A stretch of DNA of 64,000 nucleotides from contig CM030717.1 in assembly GCA_017979445.1 (NCBI GenBank), forward strand, positions 27,469,132 through 27,533,131, read 5' to 3'. This document shows positions 1 through 11,894 of the stretch, piece by piece. The notes under the pieces were generated by a model, which was not told the DNA's origin, ran no database searches, and saw only the letters and a list, made by a program, of their open reading frames with translations. This stretch comes from Akebia trifoliata (lineage: Eukaryota > Streptophyta > Magnoliopsida > Ranunculales > Lardizabalaceae). Each line of letters begins with the position of its first letter. The first letter of the stretch is position 1. The translations under genes and the position numbers were made by a program.

Positions 1-223
1 TAAGTGTATGGTTTCAATTCAAAAGGGTTGTATTTGATCCAATTTTTTGAATTTTCTGTTATGTTCCAAAAACAATTTCCATAACCATTTTCTTTTTCTA
101 TTCTTTGAAACTAGTGAGTAATTCTAAGCCTGCTGGTAAAAATTGGTTTACAAACTCATTATTTTAACTGTGCCACGGTTGAATCCAACCACATCGTGGT
201 GAAATAATGGAATGGATACCTTT

Positions 224-1436
224 TGTGGCGCCCCCGAAACACTAACATAAAATCCCATCTTAGATCCCGAGATACTAGGTAGCGCCTCGAAATTTTGACA
301 AGATTTCCTTTATTTATGTTAGCATTCTAAAGTACTCAAATACATATTTCACTTGATAAACGATACCAATAATACTTTGTATATATATAAAAAAAAGTAG
401 TAGAAGTCTAACTACATCTACTAACATAGTGTAGATCAAAGTACGAAAGAAGTAGATAATATATAGGATTTTTATAGAGTCTCCTTTCATTAACAGAATT
501 TTAACACTCAACCAAAAACCTATGATATAACCTGGATGAACTGACGTAGCTAGTAGGTATAACCCCAATGCTTAGCAAGTAATGGACTCTAGTCATTTAT
601 CTTATTTACCAGATGATCCTCACTAGCTTGCTTTACACCCGTCTTGTCAAATGTCGGATCTAAAACTAAAAAAAGGATAAAGAAAGGGTGAGTAACATGG
701 GTTACCCAATAGGTAAACAAATAATTCTAACTAATAACATCTTCTAGCATGAATGAGTAAGCATTCTAAATTATTTCAATACTTGCAAAATTTTACCGAA
801 TAAATCAACTAGTACATATAACCAAGGATGAATAACTAAACATTTAAAATCCACATTTCATCAATCTGCAGTACTCAAACTATACCATTTTCTTTTTATA
901 CAATTCTAATTAATAAACTTGAAATAGTAAATATGTTTTTCATATTATAATTCAAAATAATGCAACAAATACAAAATACACAATGGTGGAGTAGTGGAAT
1001 TAGAGAGTTGGGATTATACGACTAGATAGCTCCCAATCGGGACATCATTCTCTAATGCTTCATTGGTGTGAAATTGCACCGTTAGTTTCTGATTTTATGG
1101 TCACTCGCTGTAACTTACTACACTTGGGTGTCCATTTATCTGGTTCAAGTTGGTCGTTTGACGAGACTATAATAGATAGGTCTCTTCTCGACATGACCAC
1201 ACTTGGGTGACCATCGAGGATTTGTAACTTTTTCGTTCAAACTCGAATTTGAGCTTGCTTATAGGCTAAAGTATATTTTTTTTTCTATTTTGAATCCAAC
1301 AATAAGGTCAAATTTCATTCAAAGTTAATAGAACAAAATCCAAAAGTTTTATCCTATAAGTCCCACTTTTAGAATTTGCTCAAAATTTCATTATTAATTT
1401 TCCTAAAGATATGAATTAAAAACTCGGGGTATTTCA
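224..1436 (-). mobile_element. Truncated long LTR of Ty3 family G (copy A)
   Basis: Read on the minus strand, this begins with TGAAATACCCCGAG at the right edge and ends with GGGGGCGCCACA at the left edge, matching the two ends of the complete LTRs at 1959-5326 and 7046-20632. It also holds the family's stretch around 690-715 corresponding to the GGTGAGTAACATGGGTTACC region. At 1.2 kb it is about one third of the full 3.37 kb length, so internal sequence is missing. No matching 5-bp TSD is visible (ccttt against ttatt). The first 223 bases before it show no gene or recognisable element. Confidence 0.6.
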
Positions 1437-1958
1437 TTATTGGATTTTCCTGTAGCTTTATAGAAACCAGATGATTCTAGTCTTGGGCACTATTTTTTTT
1501 TTTTTTTTTTTTTTGTCTACTACAACTTTAACTATTTTGTTTTCTTTTGTAGGTTTTAAAATCTTGAAGGGAGGATTCAACAAAGAAAATCTTGAGAAAC
1601 TGAGAATGATTTTCTTATGTTTTTAAATATATTTATTTTTTTTGTAGATCAAGCTTGTGTTAGATACTTTGTAATTGACTTTCATTAAGTATATGAGAAA
1701 ACTAAGATTGTAATAGTTTAAGGACGTAGAATGGTTGAACTATACCATTATGGCTCATTGGCTTCATACATCAAATTTTACTCTCTTAGAATGATCGTTC
1801 TGATTAGAGCAAGCAATCTGATGATTTAGAGTAGTCATTCTAATTAAAGTGAGCAATTTGATGATTTTTTAGTTTTTTTTGTATTTTCCTGTGTTTAGAC
1901 CTCCTATGAGCCTATAAATAGGAGATGATCATAAAGAAAGAAATGAAAGAACATTTTG
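1437..1958 (+). mobile_element. Left part of decayed retroelement J1, with TATA box
   Basis: AT-rich sequence with a poly-T run at 1493-1515 and a TATA-like CCTATAAATA at 1911-1920, followed by a purine-rich transcript start-like region. The same layout, TATA box then leader, recurs at 34515-35680. The segment is interrupted at 1958 by the solo LTR and resumes at 5332. It is probably an LTR plus leader of a non-coding or decayed LTR element. No polyprotein motif is present. Confidence 0.45.
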
Positions 1959-4900
1959 TGTAATACCCCGGATTTTCAACTCATATCTCGAGGAATTAAA
2001 TGGTGAAATTTGGAAGAAAATATCGAAGAAGAGACTTAGAGTAAAATACTCGAATATTGTTATGATTAATTTCAAGAAAAACCAACTTCGCCATTAGTTT
2101 CAAAATGATCGTAATATATACTTTAGCCTGTAAGCAAGTTTGAATTCGAGTTCGGATGAAAAAGTTATAAAATCCTCGAATTTTGTGTTAAGTGGGATCC
2201 AAAATAGTGGAATTTCGTTAGAGTGAGAATCAGAAAGATTTGATGATGCCGTTAGGTCCGCAACGAAAAATTATTAGAAATGGTGTACTTGTTTGTCAGT
2301 TTTCGAGTCCGAATAATCGAGTTATCACAAAAACTATAAACCATGAAGGGAAATTACAAGTTTACCCTCAAGTATATTATTTAAAGGAAAGTGGAGTTTC
2401 TTTTATTTCATTTCTCTTCTTCTCCAAAGGACCAAACGACAGCCACTTCTTAACCCAAGGATTTCAACCCATTCCCGCCAAGTTCTAGAGCGAACGAAGT
2501 TGAGTTGAACCTCGACGAAGAAGGCAATATTGTCGGCGTTGTCGAGTTCTACGTTTTCACCCCATCCAACTTCCATTTCCTTTTCGTTTCTCTTAGCCTC
2601 CCACAAAAATCAGGAAGTGGGTTTGTTCATAACCACTTGGAGCCTCATCTAGATCGTAGGAGAGTCATTGTTTGCCATTAGAAAAGGGAAGAACACCTTC
2701 AAAGAGGGTTTCACGACCAACCACTCTGTAGGTACCCGAGTTCAACCACTTTCGGGACTTCGAGCCACCAAACATTGATCCTTAGTGTTGATTCATCACC
2801 ATCGACAACCACAACTGTAAGGGACTTCCAATTCTTATTGGTAGCTTTAGATTTCTGAAATTTACATTTAGGGATTTTGTTAAAAATGTGTTGTTTGTTT
2901 TAAATCGTAGAAATCTTTGTTTGAATCGAAATTCATGCTAGAAATAAGGATTTGATGTGTTTAATTTATGTTTTAAGTGCTGAATTCGTGGGAGGGTTGA
3001 AGGGTTTGAAGAACGGAACAAAGATCTGAAGAAGGGATCGAAAAACCCAAAAATCGTGAGGAAGTTCAGTGCGGTCGGTAGGATCGTCGGTCCCATCGAC
3101 ACCCACCGACAGAATGAACCTTCTGCCGTCAATAAAATCCTTATGTCGACAGGAACTGTCGGTTCCACCGACAAAGCATGCTTCTGCCGCCGACAGTATT
3201 TTTCTGAGTCAGAAACAGACTTTGACTCTTGGTTTGACTTCATCATTGCCTATACTTGATTTTCCACCCTCCATTTCATTAAAAACATTTAAGTAAATGT
3301 CCTCTTTAATTTAAGTAAACATTCCATTTACTTTAAGTTCTTTAATGAAATTAAGATTTTACCCCCCATTTCGAAACAATGGAAATGGTTTCAAGATCCA
3401 AATCTCAAAGGATCAAAATCCGAATTTTGGTTTCAAGAACAAAACGTAGATTTCGACGTTTTTGGTAAATTTTCAAAATGTAATAACTATCGTATTACTT
3501 TGAAATAGATTTCAAAAATTATATGGTGTCGAATCTTATGATCAAGGCCTTCATTTCGAAAAACCCGTTTTCAATTTCGAGAATTTTGAAAATTTGAGTT
3601 TCGACACTTAGCCAAATTTTCACCAGCTTTCTTCGTTTTTAACAGCTTTGGTCCCGTGCATCGCCGGGACCTTATTTTTTAATAAACGTTGATGATTTTG
3701 AATGGAAAGACCAAAAGAATGAATTTAAAAGATTGGAAATGGATGGTTGAGTTGAAAGATGAAAATTAAGAATGACGAGAGAGTGGGAAAGGGGAATGAA
3801 CGGTAAAATGTCAGAATCACACCCGAGAGGTGATGTCTGCATTTTACATTGTATGTTGTGTGTAGGTTAGTGAAAGAATATCCAGGTTATTAATGAAAAG
3901 GTTGCATGTTTATTTATGATTATGTTAGCGCGTGCGCTGAGTACTGTTATTTATTTTTAGACCGGGTGGCCACAGTTCCATGATAGGAACTGGATATCCA
4001 TTCTCAATCCTGTTCTATTAATTTCTCTTTTATTTTAAATGAAAAATCATATATATACATAGCTATTTTGTGAGTTGTTAAAGGGTTTGTGAATGTCTGA
4101 ATGGATAGTGCGTCACATCATCCGGAGGGGTGCACTACCCTGGGATGTACGGTAGGGACCACCAAGCTCATACGTGGTATAAGACGCGTATGAGAGTGGA
4201 ATCACAACTGGAATCTAGGTTCTTTCATTTCTTATCTTTACCAGTGAACGTGTATTGTAAAGATGGTCGTATACGAGTGGAGTGTCATTTGGGAATCACA
4301 TGCACGCCTGATAGGCATAGACGAAGATGATTGGTTAGTGATCACTAACAATCTAGTAGTAGTCGAACGTTCTGACACATCGAAAAGAGATCCATTGCTT
4401 ACGATCACGTCAAATGGCCAGCTTGAGCCGGATAAATGGTCCCGCAAGCGTGGTAGACACGATCAGCCACAAAATCAGGAACTACGATGTTATTGAAGAA
4501 TATCATGTCCTGACTGGGAGCGATCTAGTCGTGAATCCCAACTCTTTAATTCTAATACTCCACTACTTGTATTATGTATATGTTGTTATATTTCGAACTA
4601 TAAATTGCAAAGCATGTCTATTATTTCAATGTTGTCAACTATATTTGCGAAATATGAAAAATGTATAATGAGTACTGATGATTGATGTGATGTAAACTTT
4701 TAAGTTGTTTAGCTGCTCATCCCTGGCTATATGTACCAGTTAATCGTATTTTCTCTTGTAAAACTTTGCATTTGTTAAACTGTTCAGCATATTTACTCGA
4801 TCATATTTAGGGGAGGTTATTAGTAGGAATTGGTTGTGGACTTACTGGGTAACCATTTTTACTCACCCTTTCATTCCTATTTTTTTTAGCTTCAACACTT

Positions 4901-5326
4901 GCAGTTACGGAGGCAGGCGTAGAGTCGGTAAGTGAGGACTACCTGGTCAGTCAGATCGACGACCATAATTTTGTTGCACAATGAGCACAGGGCCATACCC
5001 TTTTGTGTAGTCAGTTTCGTCCAGGTGTATACATATTTTGGAGTTGAGTGTTAGGGTTGTGTTAGAGTGAGATTAAAATTTTTGTAATCATGTATATCGC
5101 TAAACTTTGCACTCTGATCTATTTACATGTTAGATATAATTAGTCTTCCGCAGTTATTTCTTGTATCTACATCTTTATATACAGGTGTTGTTTGAAATTG
5201 GTTTATCAGGTTTGAGTTCCGTGAAACGCTAACATAAACAGAGGAGATCATGCCAAAATTTTGAGGTGCCATTTAGTGCCTCGAGGTGGTCTTGGGATTT
5301 GTGTTAGCGTTTGGCGGGACGCCACA
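1959..5326 (+). mobile_element. Complete solo LTR, Ty3 family G (copy B), TSD TTTTG
   Basis: Starts TGTAATACCCCGGATTTTC and ends GGCGGGACGCCACA, with TG...CA termini. It is flanked by a perfect 5-bp direct repeat TTTTG at 1954-1958 and 5327-5331. No primer site, internal region or second LTR adjoins it, so it is a solo LTR left by LTR-LTR recombination. Length is 3368 bp, long for a plant LTR. The same family at 31.8-34.5 kb is joined to chromovirus-like gag-pol, which suggests the parent is a Ty3/gypsy chromovirus. Short open frames inside are not conserved between copies and I do not treat them as genes. Confidence 0.92.
3070..3200 (+). repeat. GC-rich variable module of LTR copy B
   Basis: A GC-rich island in otherwise AT-rich LTR, made of inverted and direct copies of GTCGGT and ACCGAC (for example GTCGGTTCCACCGAC at 3168-3182). 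Every other family G LTR carries a GC-rich palindromic island at this place, but with a different motif. Confidence 0.6.
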
Positions 5327-5331
5327 TTTTG

Positions 5332-6120
5332 TAAGGAGAAACTCTATCAAATTTACACCATAAACTTAAGGAATTATTGGATTCATCTTTATCTTCTTCT
5401 AATTCTCTATTTTTAGTAGGAATTTATTAAAATTTTATTTTGTAATTTATTTTTTAGCAAGTTAGTGGAGTTAAATCCATCAGAATTAGATTAGAAGTTC
5501 TTCCTTGATATTTTGCAAGGAAAACTCAACAACTACCTCATCACTTGTGAGGTTGGATCCTTGATCCATTATCCTTATAATTGGAACAAGAGGTAAAAGA
5601 ACTCATCCACTGTCTCCCTCCAAATATCCATTGATTTGATAGCCTTGAAGATCTCAAAGAAAATGAGAGAAATATCTTGAATTGCATCAAAGATCTTTGA
5701 ATCCTAAAACATGGAGAACAAAATGGTGCTTTCATTGACACCCTTGGTTGTAGTTTTCGGGTTTTTTTTGTTTAGTTTCAATTAAGAATTTTGTGTTACT
5801 GAATTTGTTACTAATTCATTTGGTTTTCTCTCCATTTTCTTCCATTGTACTTTTGGGCTGCTTTTCTCATTATTTTGGTGTTTTATTGAGTGTTAGATAT
5901 CACCTTTTTTGGTAAGAATTTTCATTATCTTCAAAATCGTGTTCTTATTTTACCTTATTTTTTTTAGGTTTAATGAATCTTCTCTATTTTTTTCATTTAT
6001 TTATATTGTTTTTTTATTAAGAACTCCATTTTTAAATCATTGAAACTCTTTTAACTCGTATTTTTCAGTTTCTAATGGTTTTCGTTGCTAAGATACTCTC
6101 TATAATAAAATTCTATTACT
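5332..6120 (+). mobile_element. Right part of retroelement J1 (leader and decayed gag start)
   Basis: Continues the sequence cut at 1958. Around 5480-5750 there is a leader ending in ATGGTGCTTTCATTGA, also found in altered form near 35285-35300 (ATGTTGTTTTCATTGAGA). A further matching phrase, AACTCCATTTTTAAAT at about 6023-6038, pairs with GCTCCATTTTTAGATA near 35530. The two J copies are therefore one family. No intact open frame or retroviral domain is present. Confidence 0.45.
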
Positions 6121-6330
6121 TAGAATGATTGCGCTTGCTTTCTTGCATGTTTGCTCTCTTGAGTGTTCACTCGCTCTCTTACGTGATTGCTTTCTCTCTT
6201 GCATGATTGCTCGCTCTCGTGCCCGTTCTCTTTTCTGACCGTTTGTTCTCCTACGCATTCGCTTGGTCTCTCTCTTGAGTGACCAATCATTCTCTAAGCG
6301 ATTGCTTAATCGCTCCCTATTTGTCATGTA
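6121..6330. repeat. Degenerate CT-rich tandem repeat
   Basis: Imperfect repeats of the phrase GCTCTCTTGCATGATTGCT with a period near 27-29 bases, from about 6125 to 6315. Low-complexity; the open frame on the minus strand encodes only Arg/Glu/Lys-rich repeat peptide and is a by-product. Confidence 0.6.
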
Positions 6331-6981
6331 TCACTCCCACACACTTTACACGTTATTTTATGGTGTTCAACATTTATTAGGCCAATAGAGCTTCTCCACC
6401 AATAGATCAAAAATTGCATTTTTCACGTTGCCCCCTAGGCTTGGACACATCACTTTCTAAAGTGGCATATGATGATTCCTTGGTGCCTGCATGATTTGAA
6501 AACTTGGCAAGATATGTACTACCCCATGTTCTTCTTTAAAAAATTTATACCATTTTATGGGTTGAATGCATTTTTCTTCCTTGGATTTTGTATTGTCTTC
6601 ACAAATTAGGACTTTGCTTTTCGTTTGTCATTTACTTTGGATCTATACCCCACATTTTTCTTTGGAAAAATCTTATCACTTACGTGATATCACAACTTTG
6701 TCCCTCTATGCATCTTGCATTAGGGGGACTTTGTCTTGATCTCATTTATGTGTTATTTTTTTCTTTTCAAGTAAGGTGTAATACTGCCCAATTTTTTGTC
6801 ACATATACTTGTTTTTATATGTTTCTTTTCTTCCAAATTTCTTGTTTACCTTGCTTCCCCCTTATTCATTTTTTATTTGCCACCATCCCACATACTGACC
6901 TTAAACTAGAGTTGATAAGGTTGCACCGGGATTTAGCAATAAATCTAATGGTTTATGTTTTCTAATTTAATAGTCCACTTT
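6331..6981. other. No recognisable feature
   Basis: AT-rich sequence with one 125-codon open frame (6588-6965) of hydrophobic, Phe/Leu/Cys-rich composition and no known motif. Such composition is expected from T-rich DNA, so I do not call a gene. Confidence 0.5.
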
Positions 6982-7045
6982 GCATGCATCATTTACTTGT
7001 CCAAGTCATTTCTACCTCGTTCATTTATATCATTTGTATGTCTCA
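6982..7045. repeat. Tandem repeat unit into which LTR copy C inserted
   Basis: A unit of about 60 bases built on CATCATTTACTTGTCCAAGT and ending in CATTTGTATGTCTCA. Two more units follow the LTR at 20638-20745. The LTR interrupts this array at TCTCA. Confidence 0.6.
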
Positions 7046-7677
7046 TGTAACACCCCGAATTTTCAACTCGTATCTCGAAGAAGTCAAAAGGTGATATTTT
7101 GAGAAAAATAACGAAGGAGGAAATTAGAGTAAAACACTCGGATATTATTCTGATCATTTTTAACGAAAACCAACTCCATATACTTTAGCTTGTAAGCAAG
7201 TTCGAACTCGAGTTCGGATGAAAAAGTTATAAAATCCTCGAATTTCGCGTTAAGTGGTATCTAAAATAGTAAATTTTTATAGAGGAAGAATCAGAGAAAT
7301 TTAACCATATCATGAGGTCCGCAACAAAAAGTTATTCGAAATGGAATATTCATACGTCAATTTCTGAGTTCGAATGGTTAAGATTTTGTCGAAAATGTAA
7401 ATGAAGGAAAAATACAAAAATGCCCTCAGATTTTATTATAAAAAGAACCAACTTATCAGCCCATTCTCCAAACCTAGGGTTTTAACCCTTCCTATCAAGA
7501 TCTATCGCAAGCGAGTCCGAGTTGAACCTCGACGAAGAAGGCAAAGTCGTCGGCGTTATCGAGCTCCACGTGCTCATCCCATGTAACCTCCATTTTCTTT
7601 TCATTCTCTTGGTTTCCCACAAAAATCAGCAAGTGGATTTGTTTATAACCATTTGAAGCCTCATCCAAATCGTAGGG

Positions 7678-9420
7678 TGAAAGCGCCGTCAATTCGCGGG
7701 GTGCGCGGACCCGCTTTTGACCCTTGAGGTTTGGGAGTCGCCACCTAGTTATTACGGTCTAGGAACCGATCAATGACTCTAAACGGATAAAAACTAATCT
7801 AAAACCAAAAAAAACTGAGTTCGGGGATCATGTTACGGGATTGGAAGGTGTTAGGCACCAACCCCGCCCGGCCAAAGCCGGTCTCTACTAAATTCCCAAG
7901 TAAATTACATTGCTAAAACCTAGATAAAAAATAAATTAAAAAAAAAAAAAAAACATTTCCGATGCAAGGACTTTGTTCCCTCAGATCTGACAAAAAGAGC
8001 TCCTTGTACCGTGCTCCCTTGCTTCGTTCTGTTTCCGGATTTGTCTTTGGATCTCCGAGGTAAGGCATCTCCTTATTTTTTGAATCTGAACTCTTCAAGT
8101 TCGTTGCGGATTTGGGGGTGTTTTTAGAAGGCTTTTGGGTGTTTTCTAGACTAAAATTGAAGGAGGGATGTTAGCTAAGGAGTTGGGGCTCCAAAACTAG
8201 GGTTTATGGGGGGCTAGGGGAGCTTCTAGACCTACTTCTCTTAGGGTTTATGATTTGATACGAAAATAGGGTGTGAGCACCTCTATTTATAGATGTTTTT
8301 AGGGGTTGATTTGGATAGAGTTAGTGTTTAATTAGAGATCTTTTAATTAGAGTTGTGTTTTAATTTGACTTGTTTTTGGTAGAATTGTGTTTTAATTAGA
8401 ATTGTTTTAGGTAGAATTATTTTTAAGTTAGAACTCTATTAGATAGAGTTATTAATCAATTATAATTTTATTATGACTTTTGGTCTTATTTGATTGACTT
8501 TTAATGTTTTGACTTTAGTCTTAATTGATTGACTTTAAATATCTTGACTTTAGTCTTGCTTAATTGACTTTAATTTTGACTTCAGTCTCACTTGATTAAC
8601 TTTAATACCTTGACTTCAGTCTTGCTTGATTTACTTTTGGTTTTTGGAGAACCCCCCTCCATTATTTCTTTAATTCTTTGGACCCCCAAATGGAGGGGTC
8701 CTTAAAGAAATATCCCACGAACCCTCAACGATTTTGCCTGAGAGTCCGATTAATCGATTTTTTAGGTTCAAAATTTTAAATTAATTTCATTAATGTTTAA
8801 ATTTAATTATTTAATATTTTATTTATTAATTTCGAATTTTTTAATTATGAAAATTGTGAAATTACCGTTTTGCCCCCGGAGAGGACTTTTCACGTTTTAA
8901 GTCGGTTTTTAATGTTCTAGGATGTTTTAGAATCGATTTTTCGTAAGGAATTCAATGAGAATGTTGGTTTGTGTCATTTATGAATTTTTTTATGTGAAAT
9001 GATTGTGAACTTTACGAGGGGCATTTTCGTAATTTTGTCAAATCCTGTTAAAATTGGGAAAATGATTTATTTGGTTTCGATTTGTTGTTTTATGTGTTTG
9101 AGAGAGTTTTCCTAAGCGTAACGTAGGCTCTAGGGTTGTTTTGATGTTAGGGGTATTTTGGTAATTTGGTAATTTTTAGTGATTTTTATCGTGAAGCTTC
9201 TTTTTGGTCTGCAAGATGATGATTTCTATGTTTCTGGGGTCGTACTTTCCTAGCGTAGCGTGGTTTCTAAGGTTTTGTCAATTCGAGATACCTCATCTGG
9301 ATTTCTGAAACAAATCTGGTAACAAAGTAAAGCAATGGAATACACATCCATCATTGGGAATCCTTGCGATCGGGTTGACGAGTTGATTAATCAGGCGGAT
9401 GCAAAAATGGGGTGTCTACA
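7678..9420 (-). repeat. 3' LTR of Tat1
   Basis: 1743 bp. Contains a minus-strand TATA box CTATAAATAGAGG at about 8280-8292. Around 8460-8640 are degenerate repeats built on TTGACTTCAGTCTTGCTTGA. The polypurine tract lies just inside at 9421-9433. Confidence 0.92.
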
Positions 9421-9433
9421 GATGCCCCTCTTT
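9421..9433 (-). other. Polypurine tract of Tat1
   Basis: Minus-strand AAAGAGGGGCATC immediately before the 3' LTR. It is the expected place and composition for plus-strand priming. Confidence 0.7.
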
Positions 9434-9800
9434 GGCAGAGGGTTGAAGCAAACTAGATAGCAAATCTATTTTGGTAGATAGTGCGATATCTGAATGCCAA
9501 AGCTAGTGACAGTTCATTTTGCAGCCTGATTTAGCAATTCGTCAGGGTGTTCGGATCCTTGAGAATAAAGCTCTCCCCGAATCAAAAGGTTGTCAGGTCC
9601 TTGAGCGCAAACTCTCACTGACGGTGTCAGATCCTTGAATTTTAGAGAATTCTCCCTGACTAAAAAGTGCAAATGTGCAAGTGTGTGCACTGTGTGAAAC
9701 TGAGTAAAACCTGAGCATAAATTTAGCATAATCTGAGAATAAACTGAGCATAATTTGAATATAAACTGAGCATAATTTGAATATAATCTGAACATAGTTC

Positions 9801-10378
9801 CTGAGCATAGTTCCGAGAAAACCCTCGGCGGTATCTGAGCATAATTCCGAGAAAACCCTCGGCGGTATCTGAGCATAATTCCGAGAAAACCCTCGGCGGT
9901 ATCTGAGCATAGTTCCGAGAAAACCCTCGGCGGCATCTGAGCATAGTTCCGAGAAAACCCTCGGCGGTATCTGAGCATAGTTCCAAGAAAACCCTCGGCG
10001 GTATCTGAGCATAATTCCGAGAAAACCCTCGGCGGTATCTGAGCATAGTTCCAAGATAACCCTTGGCGGTATCTGAGCATAGTTCCGAGAAAACCCTCGG
10101 CGGTATCTGAGCATAATTCCGAGAAAACCCTCGGCGGTATCTGAGCATAGTTCCAAGATAACCCTTGGCGGTATCTGAGCATAGTTCCGAGAAAACCCTC
10201 GGCGGTATCTGAGCATAGTTCCGAGAAAACCCTCGGCGATATCTGAGCATAATTTCGAGAAAACCCTCGGCGGTATCTGAGCATAGTTCCGAGAAAACCC
10301 TCGGCGGTATCTGAGCATAATTCCGAGAAAACCCTCGGCGGTATCTGAGCATATTTCCGAGAAAACCCTCGGCGGTAT
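9801..10378 (-). repeat. 34-bp hairpin tandem repeat, 17 units (3' UTR of Tat1)
   Basis: Seventeen units of 34 bp; in plus orientation each reads CTGAGCATAGTTCCGAGAAA followed by ACCCTCGGCGGTAT. Each unit contains a small inverted repeat (CCGAG/CTCGG, or CCAAG/CTTGG in two units). Because 34 is not a multiple of three, all three minus-strand frames stay open across the array (209 to 306 codons). These are by-products of the period, not genes. Tandem arrays in the 3' UTR are known for the Tat/Ogre lineage. Confidence 0.93.
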
Positions 10379-11144
10379 CTGAGCAAAACTGGTAGAGGGA
10401 TGAATGAATTTTGGGAAAGAATGAACGAATTTGGAGAAAAACCGACTAGAACAAACCGGAGAACGAATAAATCTGAAAGATAATGAATCTGGAGGAGAAA
10501 TGATTGATTCCAAGAATGATTGAATCTGGAAAAGAATCTGGAGACTGAAAGAATGTTATATCTCCTATGTGAGATCCGAAATGCTTTTGTTTGAACCTCA
10601 AGGATTTATCAAAAAAATTTTAAAACCTGAATTTTTATTTCTTTCGAACCTCAAGAGTTTTTTGAAAAACTGTTATCAAGAGGGTTACCTTAAATTTGGG
10701 GTTCTCATTATTTTTTAGGATTAACATTGCTCGAAGACAAAATGCCCCTAGTTTGACAATGTACTTGGCATTGAAGATAATTGAACACATCATAAAAAAA
10801 TGCCCCTAGTATAAGGGGGAAAAGTTACATTAAAAAAGAAAGAAAATGCCCTTTCTATGAAGGTTTGAAGTAATTGATTACCACAAGCGCAATAAAGACT
10901 CAACTTTTAATTTTGATTAATTTTATTGAAGGTTTTTGAGTCAGGCTCAAGAGTACAAAATTATTTCCTTTTCGAGTTTCATCATAGAATTCACCCTTAT
11001 CCCCCTTAGTTCACTTAGGGAAGTAAACATTTTCAGATCGATCATAGACAAGATACTTGTGGCTTCTGAGTCTATGCCTGGTATAAGCTAAGTATTGAGC
11101 TTGATTATTCAGACTTTCTGATGTTTTAGCTCGGACCGCTCTCA

Positions 11145-11395
11145 GCTTGGGATTTTCTTCTATTTTTCTTTGTTGCTCTAACTTTTGCCTAGATCGCCTT
11201 TTCAGGTTTTCAATCTAGCGAGCTTGCTCTAGCTTTTGCCTTGATCGCCTTTTCAGGTTTTCGATCTAGCGAGCTTTTCTCTTTTTCTTTGCTCTAATTG
11301 TTGCCAAAGTTGTCCTTTCAGATTTTCAACCTTGCGAGCTTGCCTTAATTTTTGCCTAAGTCGCCCTTTTCGGGTTTTCAACTTAGCAGGTATTT
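11145..11395 (-). repeat. Tandem repeat of about 60-66 bp downstream of Tat1 pol
   Basis: About four units sharing CGCCTTTTCAGGTTTTC and CTAGCGAGCTT. The equivalent array in Tat2 lies at 48090-48440, so it is an old feature of the family. Confidence 0.7.
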
Positions 11396-11894
11396 TCACT
11401 TATCTTTTTCTTCTCCTTTGAACTTCTAGAATTTACTGTCTGATCATGTTTTGCCACCCTCCTTGACTTTTCACACGGTACTTAGGAGGACTTTTATAGG
11501 TAGGCTTGGGACTGGGTAAAAAGAAAGGAATTTTGAGGCTCAAAAACCCAAATGGCCCTTGTGTGGCATTTCCTTTTAAATTATTTCTTTTTCTTTAAAT
11601 TTTCTTCCCCATTTTGAATTTTTTTCTTTTGAATTTTTTTCATTTCTTATTGTGTGGGGAAATAGATTTTTTTTTATTGATGTGGTCGGGCCTGAAGTAA
11701 TTTCTCAGGTTGCCTACGTACCCCAACATTTTGGGATCAGACCAAAACGTAGTTCAAACTTCCCTCCCCTAGGTTAGGTGATCGGGCTGAGAAAGAAAAA
11801 GGCATCATTTTTTTTTAAAAGGCTGCAAAGGGCTAAGAAAGGAGATAATGAACTGGGTAGCAGGAAAATTGATTCGGCCAAAGATGGCCTCCTT

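Noticed and set aside
6588..6965. 125-codon hydrophobic frame as a membrane protein gene
   Set aside because: T-rich DNA gives Phe/Leu-rich frames by chance. No plant promoter, splice or homologous copy in the window supports it.
9514..10513. Three overlapping minus-strand frames of 209-306 codons that look like a repeat protein
   Set aside because: They are produced by a 34-bp tandem repeat without stop codons. All three frames of one strand are open because 34 is not divisible by three.
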